Of a stretch of DNA of 64,000 nucleotides, positions 32,882 through 44,586 are shown in pieces. The position numbers and the translations under genes were made by a program. The stretch comes from Candidatus Saccharimonadales bacterium (GTDB taxonomy: Bacteria; Patescibacteriota; Saccharimonadia; Saccharimonadales; UBA4665): positions 186,001 through 250,000 of the forward strand of contig DASVRW010000002.1 of the NCBI GenBank assembly GCA_036388415.1, written 5' to 3'. How positions within the stretch are numbered: the first letter of the stretch is position 1; each line of letters starts with the position of its first letter. The notes under the pieces are model-generated. The model did no database searches. It was not told the origin of the DNA and saw only the letters and a program-made list of their open reading frames with translations.

Positions 32882-34438
32882 ATGGCCGAATTATCCATAA
32901 AAGAATTATCAGATGACATACGTGCATCAATTGCCGCTCTCAAAACGCGCCCTGAGATTGAAAATGTCGGCGTAGTGACCCGTGTCGGCGACGGCATCGC
33001 CTGGATCTATGGACTGAGCGAATCGGGCTTCAATGAGATGCTGGAAATCGATGGAACAGATGGCCAAAAAATTACCGCCTTTGCGTTTAACCTTGGTGAG
33101 GACGAGATTGGTGCGGTTATCCTCGGCAACGATGCCGAAATCAAGGCTGGAGCAACTGTCCGGCTGACTGGCAAAGTCCTGGAAGTTCCTGTCGGCCCTG
33201 AACTGGTTGGCCGGGTCGTTGACCCGCTGGGCAATCCGCTCGATGACGGCGAACCGATCAAAACCGCCCAGCGCAGCCGTGTCGAACGCCCTGCTCCTGG
33301 TGTACTCGCCCGTAAATCAGTCCACGAACCACTTATGACAGGTTTGATGGCTATTGATGCCATCGTGCCTATCGGACGCGGCCAGCGTGAGCTTATTATT
33401 GGTGATCGTCAAACCGGTAAAACTGCCATCGCGATCGACACTATGGTAAACCAAGCTCGCCAAAAGACCGGCGTTATCAATGTCTATGTCGCCATTGGTC
33501 AAAAGTCGTCCAAAATTGCCGCACTGCAGGAGCGCTTGAAGCGTGAAGGCGTTATGGATCAGACAATCATTGTTGCCACCAGTCCTGCCGACCCGGCAGC
33601 TATGCTCTACCTAGCGCCATACACCGGCGCAGCCATCGGTGAATATTTCCGTGACAATGGCCAGCACGCGCTGATCATTTATGATGATTTAACTAAGCAC
33701 GCCCAGGCTTATCGCCAAATGTCGTTGTTACTCCGTCGTCCACCGGGCCGTGAGGCGTATCCGGGTGATGTCTTCTACCTGCACTCGCGCCTACTGGAGC
33801 GTGCAGCCAAATTGTCCGACGAACTTGGCGCTGGCTCCCTGACGGCACTGCCAATCATCGAAACCCAGGCTGGTGATATCTCGGCCTACATCCCAACCAA
33901 CGTCATCTCAATTACCGATGGTCAGATTTTCCTGGAAACCAACTTGTTCTACCAAGGTGTCCGCCCGGCTATCTCAGTCGGACTGTCAGTTTCGCGTGTC
34001 GGTGGCGCAGCACAGACGAAAGCCATCAAGGCTGTCGGCGGTGGCCTCAAGCTGAGTTTGGCACAGTTCCGAGAACTAGCCGCTTTCAGTCAGTTCTCGA
34101 CTGACCTCGATCCCGAAACGCGCCAGACTATCGAGCGCGGCCAACGCCTGACTGAGCTCCTCAAGCAGCCACAGTTCAGCCCATATTCTATCTGGGAAAT
34201 GTACAGTTCACTGCTGGCTGCAACTGAAGGCTGCTTCGATAAAGTCCCACTCGAAAAGCTCAAAACTGCTGAAGAATCATTGCACCGCGAACTAAAGAGC
34301 AAGCATGCCAAAGTCATTGATGTAGTAAACAGCGGCGACAAAGTGTCAGACGAGAATCAAGCTATCATCGTCAAGGTCGCAAAGTCGGTCGCTGATGCTT
34401 ACAGCGAAAAGCCAGCCTCTAATACCGGTAAGGCATAG
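32882..34438 (+). CDS. atpA: F-type ATP synthase subunit alpha
   Basis: This 518-residue protein has the P-loop [14 protein letters not shown] near 174-187, the [12 protein letters not shown] Walker B region and the alpha signature [14 protein letters not shown] near 363. The N-terminal beta-barrel and C-terminal helical domain are of usual length. Alpha subunits bind nucleotide without hydrolysing it and alternate with beta. RBS AAGGAA precedes the start. Confidence 0.98.
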   Translation: MAELSIKELSDDIRASIAALKTRPEIENVGVVTRVGDGIAWIYGLSESGFNEMLEIDGTDGQKITAFAFNLGEDEIGAVILGNDAEIKAGATVRLTGKVLEVPVGPELVGRVVDPLGNPLDDGEPIKTAQRSRVERPAPGVLARKSVHEPLMTGLMAIDAIVPIGRGQRELIIGDRQTGKTAIAIDTMVNQARQKTGVINVYVAIGQKSSKIAALQERLKREGVMDQTIIVATSPADPAAMLYLAPYTGAAIGEYFRDNGQHALIIYDDLTKHAQAYRQMSLLLRRPPGREAYPGDVFYLHSRLLERAAKLSDELGAGSLTALPIIETQAGDISAYIPTNVISITDGQIFLETNLFYQGVRPAISVGLSVSRVGGAAQTKAIKAVGGGLKLSLAQFRELAAFSQFSTDLDPETRQTIERGQRLTELLKQPQFSPYSIWEMYSSLLAATEGCFDKVPLEKLKTAEESLHRELKSKHAKVIDVVNSGDKVSDENQAIIVKVAKSVADAYSEKPASNTGKA

Positions 34439-34447
34439 GTGTAGCTC

Positions 34448-35320
34448 GTGGCAAGTATTATTGCACTCAAGCGGCGGATTACGTCTATCAAGAACACGCG
34501 GCAGATCACCAAGGCGATGCAGCTCGTCTCAGCCAGCAAGATGCGTCGTGCGCAGGATTATGCTTTCAAGTCACGCGCTTACCGCGATCTAGCGTACAGC
34601 TTGTTGCAGCGGCTCAATGCGACCCGTGAAGTCGAATCACAGCCGCTTTTCAAGGTGCGACCGGTTACATCACGTTTATATGTCGTCATTACGAGCAATA
34701 GCGGTCTGGCTGGAGCCTACAATGCGAATGTGCTCAAAATGCTGACCAAGGGTCTGCAGTCTGATCGGGCATCAGATATTAACAGCAAAGTCATCGTTAT
34801 CGGTAATAAAGGCGCGCAGTTTGTCCGTCGCATTCAAGACGTCGAGCTGCAAGCGGTCTATTCGTCATTTGGCGATCATCCATCGGCCAATGATGTCCGT
34901 CCGATTTTAAATTCCATCATGAAGCAATATGCCGACGAATCAGTCGACGAAGTCCGCTTGATGTACACGTTGTTCAAGTCAAATATTCTGCAGGAAGCAC
35001 AATCAGTGCAATTGCTGCCAGCCCGTCTGGATGACGCTGATCCAACCGACGATGTAAAGCTGCTCAGTAATTTTGAACCAGATTTGGAAACGGTTATAGA
35101 ACAGGTTGCGACCCGCCTGGTAGAAGCGCAAATCTGGCAAGCGCTGTTGGAAAGTCTCGCCAGCGAGCACTCGATGCGTATGATCAGCATGAAGAATGCT
35201 ACTGACAATGCCAACGATCTGATCGGTGATTATACGCTTGAATATAACACTGCTCGTCAGGCCGGCATTACTCAGGAGTTAGCTGAGATTACCGGTGGTG
35301 CGGAGGCTATGAATGGCTAA
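34448..35320 (+). CDS. atpG: F-type ATP synthase subunit gamma
   Basis: The 290-residue subunit starts at GTG. The N-terminal coiled-coil helix has RRITSIKNTRQITKAMQLVSASKMRRAQ and the C-terminal helix has MISMKNATDNANDLI followed by NTARQAGITQELAEI, both hallmark regions of the rotating shaft. The middle Rossmann-like domain includes YVVITSNSGLAGAYN. Ends about 80 nt before atpD. Confidence 0.97.
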   Translation: MASIIALKRRITSIKNTRQITKAMQLVSASKMRRAQDYAFKSRAYRDLAYSLLQRLNATREVESQPLFKVRPVTSRLYVVITSNSGLAGAYNANVLKMLTKGLQSDRASDINSKVIVIGNKGAQFVRRIQDVELQAVYSSFGDHPSANDVRPILNSIMKQYADESVDEVRLMYTLFKSNILQEAQSVQLLPARLDDADPTDDVKLLSNFEPDLETVIEQVATRLVEAQIWQALLESLASEHSMRMISMKNATDNANDLIGDYTLEYNTARQAGITQELAEITGGAEAMNG

Positions 35321-35380
35321 AATAATACATCCATGCTTGAAGCATAATGATAGGCATATGAAGAAACGATTGATGATTAA

Positions 35381-36813
<1,433 letters not shown>

Positions 36814-36814
<1 letters not shown>

Positions 36815-37071
36815 TGCCATACTTACCCAGACCTGAATTGCCGTCTGAAACTCCTGTTATGCATAGTGACGATGTAAAAATTCAAATGTTGCATATGCTT
36901 GGTCTTGGCAACGAGGATTCGTATCCTATGCCTTCTGGCGAACTGCAAACCGATGACGAAATGCAGGTGCCAGCAAACGTTCAGACGTATTTTGATGCAA
37001 ATGGCAGATTGGTCGGGCCTAAAAATGACGACGAATATATAATACGAGGAGCAGATAATGTTCCGTTTTAA
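36814..37071 (+). CDS. Small unknown protein between atpD and atpC
   Basis: This 85-residue acidic, proline-rich soluble protein has no recognised domain; features are PYLPRPELPSETPV at the start and VQTYFDANGRLVGPKNDDEY in the middle. It overlaps atpD by one base and atpC by 14 nt, so it is translationally coupled on both sides and should be made with the ATP synthase. Most F-type operons have nothing here. An accessory or regulatory subunit is conceivable; nothing in the sequence proves it. Confidence 0.75.
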
Positions 37072-37489
37072 ACTTGTATCACTCAGCGGTATTCAATTTG
37101 ACGATGATGTCTATGAAGTGCTTTTGCCGACTATGGAGGGCGAAATCGGCGTTCTAGCCAAACACATGCCGCTCGTTAGCGTCGCCAAAACCGGCGTGAT
37201 TGCTGTTCGCCGCGAAGCCAGAGATCCTGATGATGCCCGCGAATACTTTGCAACCAACGGTGGTGTCATTGAAGTTGAAGGTGGCGAACTGCGCGTCCTG
37301 GTCGATGAGGCCGACCATGCCGCAGACATCAACGAGGCTGAAGCCCAGGCTGCATATGACCGGGCGCAAAAAATGAAATCGGAAGCGACTGATGAAGTTA
37401 GTCTAGAGCGGGCTCAACAACTCGTCGACCGCCATGCAGTCCGCCTGCAGGTTACGTCGCTCAAGCGGCGCCATCAGAATCGCAGCTAG
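37058..37489 (+). CDS. atpC: F-type ATP synthase subunit epsilon
   Basis: The 143-residue protein has an N-terminal beta-sandwich with FKLVSLSGIQFDDDVYEVLLPTMEGEIGVLAKHMP, the family signature, and FATNGGVIEVEGGELRVLVD. A C-terminal two-helix region (about 95-143) could act as the inhibitory arm. RBS GGAGCAG lies inside the upstream small ORF. It ends overlapping the convergent hypothetical gene by 4 nt. Confidence 0.93.
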   Translation: MFRFKLVSLSGIQFDDDVYEVLLPTMEGEIGVLAKHMPLVSVAKTGVIAVRREARDPDDAREYFATNGGVIEVEGGELRVLVDEADHAADINEAEAQAAYDRAQKMKSEATDEVSLERAQQLVDRHAVRLQVTSLKRRHQNRS

Positions 37490-37824
37490 GTCTGCGGTAC
37501 CGCAGCGGGTTCAGTACCGTCAGATACGTTCCATATTTGCTCAGTCATGCCGTGCATAGATGCGTTTTCTATAAGTAAAGAAAACCCGACCAAAGCTTGT
37601 GCAATTGTTTGACGCTGCTCGGCGTTAGCACCGGACATTAATGCCGTATTACCTATGAATCGTGCGATCTGCGGCTGACAAAGTAGCAACTCACGCCAGT
37701 GCTGCGTAATAGCAAGCGAATGCTCGTTATCGCTGTTTTGTTTTTCCAACAGCTGTGTCACAATATGTTCCGGTATGTCAGGCGTTAGAGGCAGATTGAT
37801 TTGATTGGGTACCGAGTCTGTCAT
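37486..37824 (-). CDS. Hypothetical protein
   Basis: The family is not recognised. It is a soluble, largely helical 112-residue protein with a Gln/Leu-rich middle (QLLEKQNSDNEHSLAI, RELLLCQPQIARFI). A TAAACT box lies 9 nt before the ATG, favouring this start. It converges on the ATP synthase operon and overlaps atpC's stop. Confidence 0.55.
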   Translation of the reverse strand: MTDSVPNQINLPLTPDIPEHIVTQLLEKQNSDNEHSLAITQHWRELLLCQPQIARFIGNTALMSGANAEQRQTIAQALVGFSLLIENASMHGMTEQIWNVSDGTEPAAVPQT

Positions 37825-37931
37825 TGTAGTCCTAGTTTAAGCCGCTACTGGTAGTGTACGAACATTGTAACCTACGCTAGTTGTAGTGTGATGTGATATT
37901 TATCTCAAGTTTTAACAAAGAAAGGGATAGG

Positions 37932-38786
37932 ATGGGAGAATTTATGAAAGAAACAGTTGTACATGTAGATGTTATACCAATTCCAGTCAAAGGACGTGAA
38001 CGGGATGAGATGCCTTTTGCGCAGATCGAGGCACAAGCTGAGATTAATCGGAGTAATCTTGTCGAAGTCGACTATCATAGCGTCCCTAGTACATGCTCGG
38101 ATGAACGGCCACATGAAAACGAGGCTCGTCCGTCAGTGTTCGGCGGGTCGGACGTCTATGCTTTAGCAATCGGCGAACTAACCGGTCAGTTTGCTGGCAG
38201 CAAATTGGCGGCAAAGGAACGTTTGATTGTATCGAAGCAGACTATCAACGATGCGAAGCTTTTGAGTGGCGGGCACGTCAACTGCGCCGCTGCCACTTCC
38301 TTCGAAGTGTGGATGACATCCATCCACGAGCAACCAGAAAATATCATACCGTATGTCCGGCAAGAAATTGGTGATGACTATGATGACGATATGATGCAGG
38401 AAGTCATAGCTAATGCTGCCCGTGCGACAGATAACGGTACCTATGCCGACTTTTCTGAAGAAACTTTGCGCGATGTACTCGGTGATGAGGCAGAGCTTGC
38501 CATCGAACGGGTAGGAAATGTTCCGCATGAGGGTGTGACGCTAGCCAAAAACAAAGTCAATGGTAAGACAATCGATCAAACTGCCGTCTACGAACAGAGT
38601 GTTGCCGGTCGTGGGACATTCGACTTTGACGAGGCATATGCTCAGAAAATCGAAGATGCTGTTACTTCAGGTCCCGAAGCGGTTCGTCTGCAGAAGCTCG
38701 CGCATCACGCCCGTGAAGCAGTCATTGCGGCTATAAGTGGCGCAGTACCAAACGACCTTATTTACCAAATCACTATCAGCGAATAG
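37932..38786 (+). CDS. Hypothetical soluble protein
   Basis: No family is recognised. The ATG at 37932 follows GAAAGGGA at good spacing (284 residues); an ATG 12 nt later also has a GGGAG site. The protein is acidic, with LTGQFAGSKLAAKERLIVSKQ, a Cys in GGHVNCAAATSFEVWM and a helical C-terminus. No membrane segment is present. The transcript ends at the hairpin at 38806. Confidence 0.6.
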   Translation: MGEFMKETVVHVDVIPIPVKGRERDEMPFAQIEAQAEINRSNLVEVDYHSVPSTCSDERPHENEARPSVFGGSDVYALAIGELTGQFAGSKLAAKERLIVSKQTINDAKLLSGGHVNCAAATSFEVWMTSIHEQPENIIPYVRQEIGDDYDDDMMQEVIANAARATDNGTYADFSEETLRDVLGDEAELAIERVGNVPHEGVTLAKNKVNGKTIDQTAVYEQSVAGRGTFDFDEAYAQKIEDAVTSGPEAVRLQKLAHHAREAVIAAISGAVPNDLIYQITISE

Positions 38787-38805
38787 CGCGAGTACGCGTC
38801 GCCCC

Positions 38806-38829
38806 AGAAGCTTAAGGGGTTTAACTTCT
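38806..38829 (+). terminator. Hairpin, probable terminator
   Basis: AGAAG-C-TTAA and TTAA-CTTCT pair over 9 bp with a single bulged C around a GGGGT loop. Only a weak pyrimidine tail follows, so termination is probable rather than certain. Confidence 0.45.
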
Positions 38830-38887
38830 CTTGCATTTCTATTGTTAACCCGATATCCTGAAACTATCAACTAAGGAGGAATCCCAA

Positions 38888-39766
38888 ATGTTCAAGAGAA
38901 ATAAACTTGCCATGTTAGTGGCTGAGTTTCTCGGTACCGGCATATTGACGCTGGTTGTGTTAAGCGTACAACGCTCACAGCTGGGTCTGGCCTATTTTGT
39001 AGCAATCGCAGCTGGTCTTGCAGTCGTCGCGCTCACATACACGTTCAGTAACGTGTCTGGCGCTCACTTTAACCCTGCGCTAACATTCGCTCTTTGGACG
39101 GCACGACGTGTCCGCACGCCAGCTGCAGCAATGTACATCGTCGCACAGCTGCTCGGTGCGTGGGCTGCTTACGGATTGTACCGTTACTTTGTTAACACGG
39201 ACGTTCAGCAAGTCACACAGGCATTCAGCGGCCGTATCATGGTTGCAGAGGCAATTGGTACAATGATCTTTGCAATGGCGTGGGCTGCTGCCGCCTACAA
39301 CCGCTACGATACATCCAAATTTGCAGCTGTAGCTGGTCTTGGGTTTATTCTGGCTATCATTGTTGCGTCTGCTGCATCTGTTGGACTTGCAAACCCAGCT
39401 CTCGCAGTTGGTGCACGTGCTTGGGAAGTCTTCGGCAACAACGGCTGGGGTAATTACTTCCTTGGACCAATTCTTGGTGCTGTCATCGGCGTAAATCTCT
39501 ACGGTTTACTATTCGCTGACGGTGTATCACCACTCGCTGCACTTCGCCGCCGATCATCGGCTGCAAAAGTTAGCAGTGTTTCATCTGTCGACAAAGACGA
39601 AGATCTGAGTGATGACGATGAAGATGATGCTGCTGAAGAAATTGACGTTGATAAAGCGATCAATAAGAATGCAAAAACCGGAACTGTCGCACCGCGTAGT
39701 GAAATCAAAGTGACTAAGTCAAAGAAATCGACAGTTAAGAAAATAGCTGCAAAAAAGAAGCGCTAA
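38888..39766 (+). CDS. Aquaporin (MIP family) with long charged tail
   Basis: Of 292 residues, six transmembrane segments fit residues 7-220. The two pore loops carry NPA boxes, SGAHFNPALTF near 58-68 and ANPALAVGARAW near 168-180, the second shortly before the conserved arginine. The channel conducts water or small neutral solutes. After the last helix a ~75-residue tail is first very acidic (DKDEDLSDDDEDD) and then Lys-rich (KSKKSTVKKIAAKKKR); such tails are not usual in this family. RBS AAGGAGGA is strong. Confidence 0.9.
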   Translation: MFKRNKLAMLVAEFLGTGILTLVVLSVQRSQLGLAYFVAIAAGLAVVALTYTFSNVSGAHFNPALTFALWTARRVRTPAAAMYIVAQLLGAWAAYGLYRYFVNTDVQQVTQAFSGRIMVAEAIGTMIFAMAWAAAAYNRYDTSKFAAVAGLGFILAIIVASAASVGLANPALAVGARAWEVFGNNGWGNYFLGPILGAVIGVNLYGLLFADGVSPLAALRRRSSAAKVSSVSSVDKDEDLSDDDEDDAAEEIDVDKAINKNAKTGTVAPRSEIKVTKSKKSTVKKIAAKKKR

Positions 39767-39782
39767 ATATATTACTGTTCGT

Positions 39783-39817
39783 AAAAGCTGGCCAGGACAC
39801 GTCCTCGGCCAGCTTTT
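39783..39817. terminator. Bidirectional terminator between aquaporin and helicase genes
   Basis: AAAAGCTGGCC and GGCCAGCTTTT form an 11-bp stem with flanking A and T runs, so it can end transcripts from both sides. The helicase stop codon lies at its right edge. Confidence 0.8.
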
Positions 39818-42800
39818 TATTTTACGCCGTCAATCAGATCCTGCTCGAATTGCAACACGCCTGCCAGTGTTGGCGGGTAGGCGTCTGTAGCAGGAAAATC
39901 TAGTCTTTGGACATGCGCCCATATGCTGTTCATGAGCTGCTTAATCCGCTGAGCTTCGTCGTCTTTAAAATGTAATTCCAAATTATTGACGGTACCGTCT
40001 GCGTCGCTCTCGATAAACTCCAACCGGCCTTTGGTGACCGTATAGCCGGCATACGTCCGCGATCCTTCGATTAGTAATTTGTAAGCATACAGCTGCAGGT
40101 GATATCGATGCATACGTAGATCGGTTTTCCAACCCTTGTAAGATTTGCCTGTTTTGTAATCCACGACAGTAATTGTTTTGCTCACCGTATCTATTTCAAG
40201 CCTGTCGACGCGGCCAGCCATATGCACATCGCCGTAGAATACATTCTCATTGCGAAAGTTCTTTTCAGCAATGTCCTCGGGCATATAGATATGGCCGCGT
40301 TGCTGGGTATATTCCGTCAAGGCAAGGCGGCCTCGCTCCTGTTCTAGCGCAATACGTTGCTCAGTTAGTTTTTTTGCCTTGATGCGTATATCGAACTGTT
40401 GCAGAACGTCCGTTAGCTCTGGCCGATAGCCATGTTCGCTCACCTGATGCTGGTACCATTCGAGTGTTTCATGTATCGCAGTACCAAACTGGCCGTCAGG
40501 ACTCGGTACGCGGGGGAATTTCAAAATTTCATCGAGGAAAAATTGTTGCGGGCCGGCGTATTCGATATCTACAAAACTGACAAGGTGCGTCGGACTGAAT
40601 TGGTAATTATCAGTCCGGGCGCTGAGCAAGCTCGATAAACTGACATTCTGCAGACTACCCAGGTGTGTTGTTCGCCAGTCAAGCTCCAGTAAGCTTATCG
40701 GTGGGACTTCAATATCGTCCGATATGACACGCTGGACTGCCGCTGGCAAAACCATTGCTTCGACGTGGCCGTCTGTCTGTTCCTGCTCATCAAAATACTT
40801 CAGCCGTGTCGAAGTTTTGCCGCTGAAACTCCGCGTCGGACTTGTCAGGTACAGTCCGGAGCGAGCCCGTGTCAGTGCTACAAACAGAATACGCAGTCGT
40901 TCATCGTCAGTTGCTCCGGCATGCCGGATGGGTTGTAAGTTGGCCGGCAGTGTCAGCTTATTACTGTTACCGCGGGCGCCAGCGCCCCAGACATCGTCCA
41001 GACAGCCCGGCAGGAAGACGTGAGCATACTCCAGGCCTTTGGCTTTGAAAACCGTCAGTAGCTGCACGGCATCAGCCTGCTGACTATACGGGCTGGTATC
41101 GATCATCGGCTGTTCGGCTGCCTCAAACATTGCAATAAAACTCAGAAAGTCTGCCAGCAGGAGTGCGCTGTCGGCACGATCTTGAAAGTCGCTGAGCCGG
41201 GCACGCAGCACTGTCAAATGCGATAGCGTCATATAGAATAACTCTGGCTGCAAGCGCTGAACTTCGGCTGACGTGTAATATTCGCGCAGCGGCGACATGA
41301 CTGACCCCGTCTCGGCGTCTGAACAGTGTACCGGCAGCTCAGTCGAACCAATCAGGTAATCCAGTATTGTCTCGCAGCTTTCAGTCCCGACGCGCGCGCC
41401 AGCAGCCAGTAGTACCAGACCGGCCCGTCGCACGCTTGGATCGGTAGAGTCGAGCACTGCTTGGCTCCACGTCAGCTTGGTTTGGCCAATATCCGGATTG
41501 TTACGGCTATCGCTCACTTGCCACGATAATCGCCATATAACATCAACAGGGATTTGCCAGAATTCATAACTCAGGACTTGCGGCCATAGAGCGTTCGCGG
41601 CGCCCTGATCATTGCCAGTCATTGCAAGCAGCAGCCGGCTCATCGTAACCAGCTGTCGAACCACGGCGGCATCCAGTATATTTTCGCGCTTTTCATAGCG
41701 AACTGGAATATCGAGCGCATTCAAATAGGGTACCAGTGGCTCAAGTTGTTTATGTTTTGGAGCTAGAATCGCGATTTCACTCGGTGCAACGCCTTCATCA
41801 ATAAGTTGTTTGATACGGCCCGCGGTCCAACCACGTTCAGCAATAGCGCTCTGGAATTCGCGCCGTTCAATTGTCGAAGAGGCAATGCTGTTATTTGCGG
41901 CTAAGAGCTGCTTGCTCATGCCGTCAAAATCTGTTTGGAGCCGGGCATCTATCTGACTGGCAACTGCACTGGCCACTGACAGAATATCACTATGCGAGCG
42001 ATAATTTTCTGTTAGGTTGATGACTGTCGTGTTCCGGTACATTTTGTAATAATCGCGCATATTGGAATACTGTGCGCCCTGAAAAGCGTAGATCGCCTGA
42101 TCGTCGTCGCCCACGGCTAGAATGTTTGGTCGACCCTCGTTAACCGGGTTTTCCGTCAGTAGCTGCACCAGTCGCAGCTGCGCAGCATTAGTGTCCTGAA
42201 ACTCGTCGAGTAGTACGTACAAGTAGCGTTCTTGCAGGGTATAGCGCAGGTCAAGATTGGTTTCAAGCGCATTGATGCTGCGCAGTATCATGTCGTCAAA
42301 ATCGTATAATCCTTCGGCGGCCAGTGCCGTCTGATAGCTGTCCAGCACGTCGGCTAGTGCTGTTATGCGCCGGTTTTGCAGCTCGCCGTCGATAATGAAA
42401 TGATTGTTGCTGTCTTTGGCCAGCCATTTGTTTTTCCATTTTGTGAGCGGTGTTGATTTGCCGGCTGCCTCAGCGTCTTCAAGTGCTGTTTGCAGCTCGC
42501 TGACGCAGAGACGGCTGAGCGGTTCATACCGCTGGAGCGCCGGTGTCTGCGGTACGGCCGCTGCCAGCGCAACCAGTGTTTCTTCGAAGAGCGGCCGGGC
42601 TTTTGCGAGTGTACCGGGCATCTTGGCTACCTGCTGGTAAATTGGCTGTAACCGCTTGCCTGCCTCAGTAATAAAGCGCAGGTTTTCGATTGCCAGCGCC
42701 CGCAAATCGTCACTCGTCAGCAATGCCCGCTTGACTTCACTGATGGTGCTCATCAAATCGCCGGGATGGTGGCGCGTTTGCTTGAGCGGATTCTTGTAGC

Positions 42801-43194
42801 TCATAGCTTCGACGATGCTCAGTATAATCTGCCGCTTCGCCAGGTCATCAATAGCATTCTGCAAGCGTGTTTCGCTAAAGTATTCCGGATATCGGCTGAT
42901 AATGTCACTACCAAATGAGTGATAAGTGCCGATGTTGACGTCGTAGGCTGATTTGCCAATAAACCGCGTCAGCCGTTGCCGCATGTTGGCCGCTCCACTT
43001 TCGGTAAAGGTCAAGCACAGGATATTTTGGGCGGGTGTGTCAGTCGTGCGCAGAATATTTGCTACTCGTGCACTGAGTAGCTGCGTTTTACCCGTGCCCG
43101 GCCCGGCGATAACCAGCAGCGGTCCTTCGATTGTGTCGACGGCTTGCTTCTGCTTGGCGTTGAGTGCCCGGTAGGCTTCTTCAAATGCATTCAT
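39817..43194 (-). CDS. UvrD/PcrA-type helicase fused to a RecB-like nuclease
   Basis: The protein has 1125 residues. The N-terminal superfamily 1 helicase shows the Q motif LNAKQKQAV, Walker A AGPGTGKTQ near 31-39, LLDEFQDTNAAQLR (motif II) and AVGDDDQAIYAFQGA (motif III), and the C-terminal helicase motif TVFKAKGLEYAHVF. The last ~220 residues are a PD-(D/E)XK nuclease with FGTAIHETLEWY, VDRLEIDTVSKTITVVDYKTGKSY and a final YAYKLL helix. This is the AddAB/RecB-like style used in double-strand break resection; no AddB partner is adjacent. A TATACT box lies 8 nt before the ATG. Confidence 0.92.
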   Translation of the reverse strand: MNAFEEAYRALNAKQKQAVDTIEGPLLVIAGPGTGKTQLLSARVANILRTTDTPAQNILCLTFTESGAANMRQRLTRFIGKSAYDVNIGTYHSFGSDIISRYPEYFSETRLQNAIDDLAKRQIILSIVEAMSYKNPLKQTRHHPGDLMSTISEVKRALLTSDDLRALAIENLRFITEAGKRLQPIYQQVAKMPGTLAKARPLFEETLVALAAAVPQTPALQRYEPLSRLCVSELQTALEDAEAAGKSTPLTKWKNKWLAKDSNNHFIIDGELQNRRITALADVLDSYQTALAAEGLYDFDDMILRSINALETNLDLRYTLQERYLYVLLDEFQDTNAAQLRLVQLLTENPVNEGRPNILAVGDDDQAIYAFQGAQYSNMRDYYKMYRNTTVINLTENYRSHSDILSVASAVASQIDARLQTDFDGMSKQLLAANNSIASSTIERREFQSAIAERGWTAGRIKQLIDEGVAPSEIAILAPKHKQLEPLVPYLNALDIPVRYEKRENILDAAVVRQLVTMSRLLLAMTGNDQGAANALWPQVLSYEFWQIPVDVIWRLSWQVSDSRNNPDIGQTKLTWSQAVLDSTDPSVRRAGLVLLAAGARVGTESCETILDYLIGSTELPVHCSDAETGSVMSPLREYYTSAEVQRLQPELFYMTLSHLTVLRARLSDFQDRADSALLLADFLSFIAMFEAAEQPMIDTSPYSQQADAVQLLTVFKAKGLEYAHVFLPGCLDDVWGAGARGNSNKLTLPANLQPIRHAGATDDERLRILFVALTRARSGLYLTSPTRSFSGKTSTRLKYFDEQEQTDGHVEAMVLPAAVQRVISDDIEVPPISLLELDWRTTHLGSLQNVSLSSLLSARTDNYQFSPTHLVSFVDIEYAGPQQFFLDEILKFPRVPSPDGQFGTAIHETLEWYQHQVSEHGYRPELTDVLQQFDIRIKAKKLTEQRIALEQERGRLALTEYTQQRGHIYMPEDIAEKNFRNENVFYGDVHMAGRVDRLEIDTVSKTITVVDYKTGKSYKGWKTDLRMHRYHLQLYAYKLLIEGSRTYAGYTVTKGRLEFIESDADGTVNNLELHFKDDEAQRIKQLMNSIWAHVQRLDFPATDAYPPTLAGVLQFEQDLIDGVK

Positions 43195-43272
43195 CTGTCA
43201 TTAGTATAGCCGTATTGGGCTCTGACGGCGACTAACGATGCTTTATTTGTTGACACTGGCGACGTATGAAAT

Positions 43273-44502
43273 TTATTTATCGGTCATAGCTTGGCGCTGC
43301 GCATGACGGCACACCGTGCAGGCTTCTTCAGCTTCAAAGCTGGTGAGCCATTGCCGTCCGGCTTTCCACCATGGCAAATAATCAGCGAAAGCTATGAGAT
43401 CGGCAAACTCGCGTAGCACCCAGCCAAGCCGGCCGTACAAACGGATCTTTCCCCATACGACAGCTGCCCACTGCTCGCCGACAGGAATAACGGTAATCGG
43501 CTTTTTGATCTTGTAACTTTTCGGGTCTTTACCGTCAGCTTTTCGTTTCAAATTACCAGCAACGTAAATACCGTCGTGCAGGGCCGTCTGCGCCATGCCG
43601 CTATATGGTGTGTTGGCGTTGTCTCCAACGACGTATATATTGTCTTCGGCTTGGAGATACATATCGGTGCTAACTTTGCCTCTTGGGGTCATCGCAAAGC
43701 CATTGTTTTTGAAAAACGGATGATTTGATACGCCGGCCGTCCAAATGACAGTATGACTTCGGATCGGTTTGCCGCTGACGGACAGCTGATCGGCGGCTAG
43801 CGCTTCGACAACTTTGCCGGTATACAGTTTGACGCCGATTTTGCGTAGGCGCTTCGCTACCATTAGTGAAGTGTCCTTCGGCATGCGTGGAAGCAAACGC
43901 GGCGCGGCCTCAATCAGGTCGATGTGTGCGGCCTTATGCTTGATGCCATGATTAGCCATAATCTGTTTTAGGTACTCTGGTAATGCTCCCGAGAGTTCGA
44001 TGCCGGTTGGGCCCGCGCCGACGATGACATAATTTAGATCCGGAGCTCTGTCGTCTTCGATCTGCTTGTGCAAATGCTCTTTGAAACGCTTGATTTCAGT
44101 TGGCGATTTAATGCTATACGATAGCTCCTGCATGCCAGGAATGCCAAAGTAATTGGTTACGACGCCGAGTCCTATGACCAAGGCATCGTATTGGACAGTT
44201 TGACCGTCCTGCAAGCCTATCGTCCTAGTTTTACGGTCGAGTGTCGTGGCTTCGCCGTGCAGCAAAGTGATTTTCGAGTCATCAAATAAACTTTTGAGCG
44301 GAATGATTGAACCTGCAACATTACCGCCGGTTGCCGTACGGTACAGTGATGGATAATACCGGAAATCGGTTTGATCTGACAGCACAGTTATATCGAAACG
44401 GCCAGCGTCTTCGGCTAGTTCAAGTGCGGTTTTGATGCCAGCAAAGCCAGCGCCAATAATCAGAACTTTTTGCTTCTTCAGTTTTGTGGTTTGGGCAGTC
44501 AT
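43273..44502 (-). CDS. ndh: Type II NADH dehydrogenase (NDH-2)
   Basis: From the ATG at 44502 the protein has 409 residues. KVLIIGAGFAGIKTALEL near 11-28 is the FAD-binding Rossmann motif, YVIVGAGPTGIELSGAL near 155-171 the NADH-binding one, and VYVVGDNANTPYSGMAQTA near 290 closes the FAD site. C-terminal amphipathic region with LYGRLGWVLREFADL probably attaches to the membrane. It passes electrons from NADH to a quinone without pumping. The tail has a CTVC pair. It diverges from the lactate dehydrogenase-like gene across repeat copy B. Confidence 0.9.
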   Translation of the reverse strand: MTAQTTKLKKQKVLIIGAGFAGIKTALELAEDAGRFDITVLSDQTDFRYYPSLYRTATGGNVAGSIIPLKSLFDDSKITLLHGEATTLDRKTRTIGLQDGQTVQYDALVIGLGVVTNYFGIPGMQELSYSIKSPTEIKRFKEHLHKQIEDDRAPDLNYVIVGAGPTGIELSGALPEYLKQIMANHGIKHKAAHIDLIEAAPRLLPRMPKDTSLMVAKRLRKIGVKLYTGKVVEALAADQLSVSGKPIRSHTVIWTAGVSNHPFFKNNGFAMTPRGKVSTDMYLQAEDNIYVVGDNANTPYSGMAQTALHDGIYVAGNLKRKADGKDPKSYKIKKPITVIPVGEQWAAVVWGKIRLYGRLGWVLREFADLIAFADYLPWWKAGRQWLTSFEAEEACTVCRHAQRQAMTDK

Positions 44503-44586
44503 TACTACGCAAGTATATAAAACTATAAGCAATATGGCTATGCTGAAATATGCTTATGCATATAGACTTATTAAAATCCTGACTCT

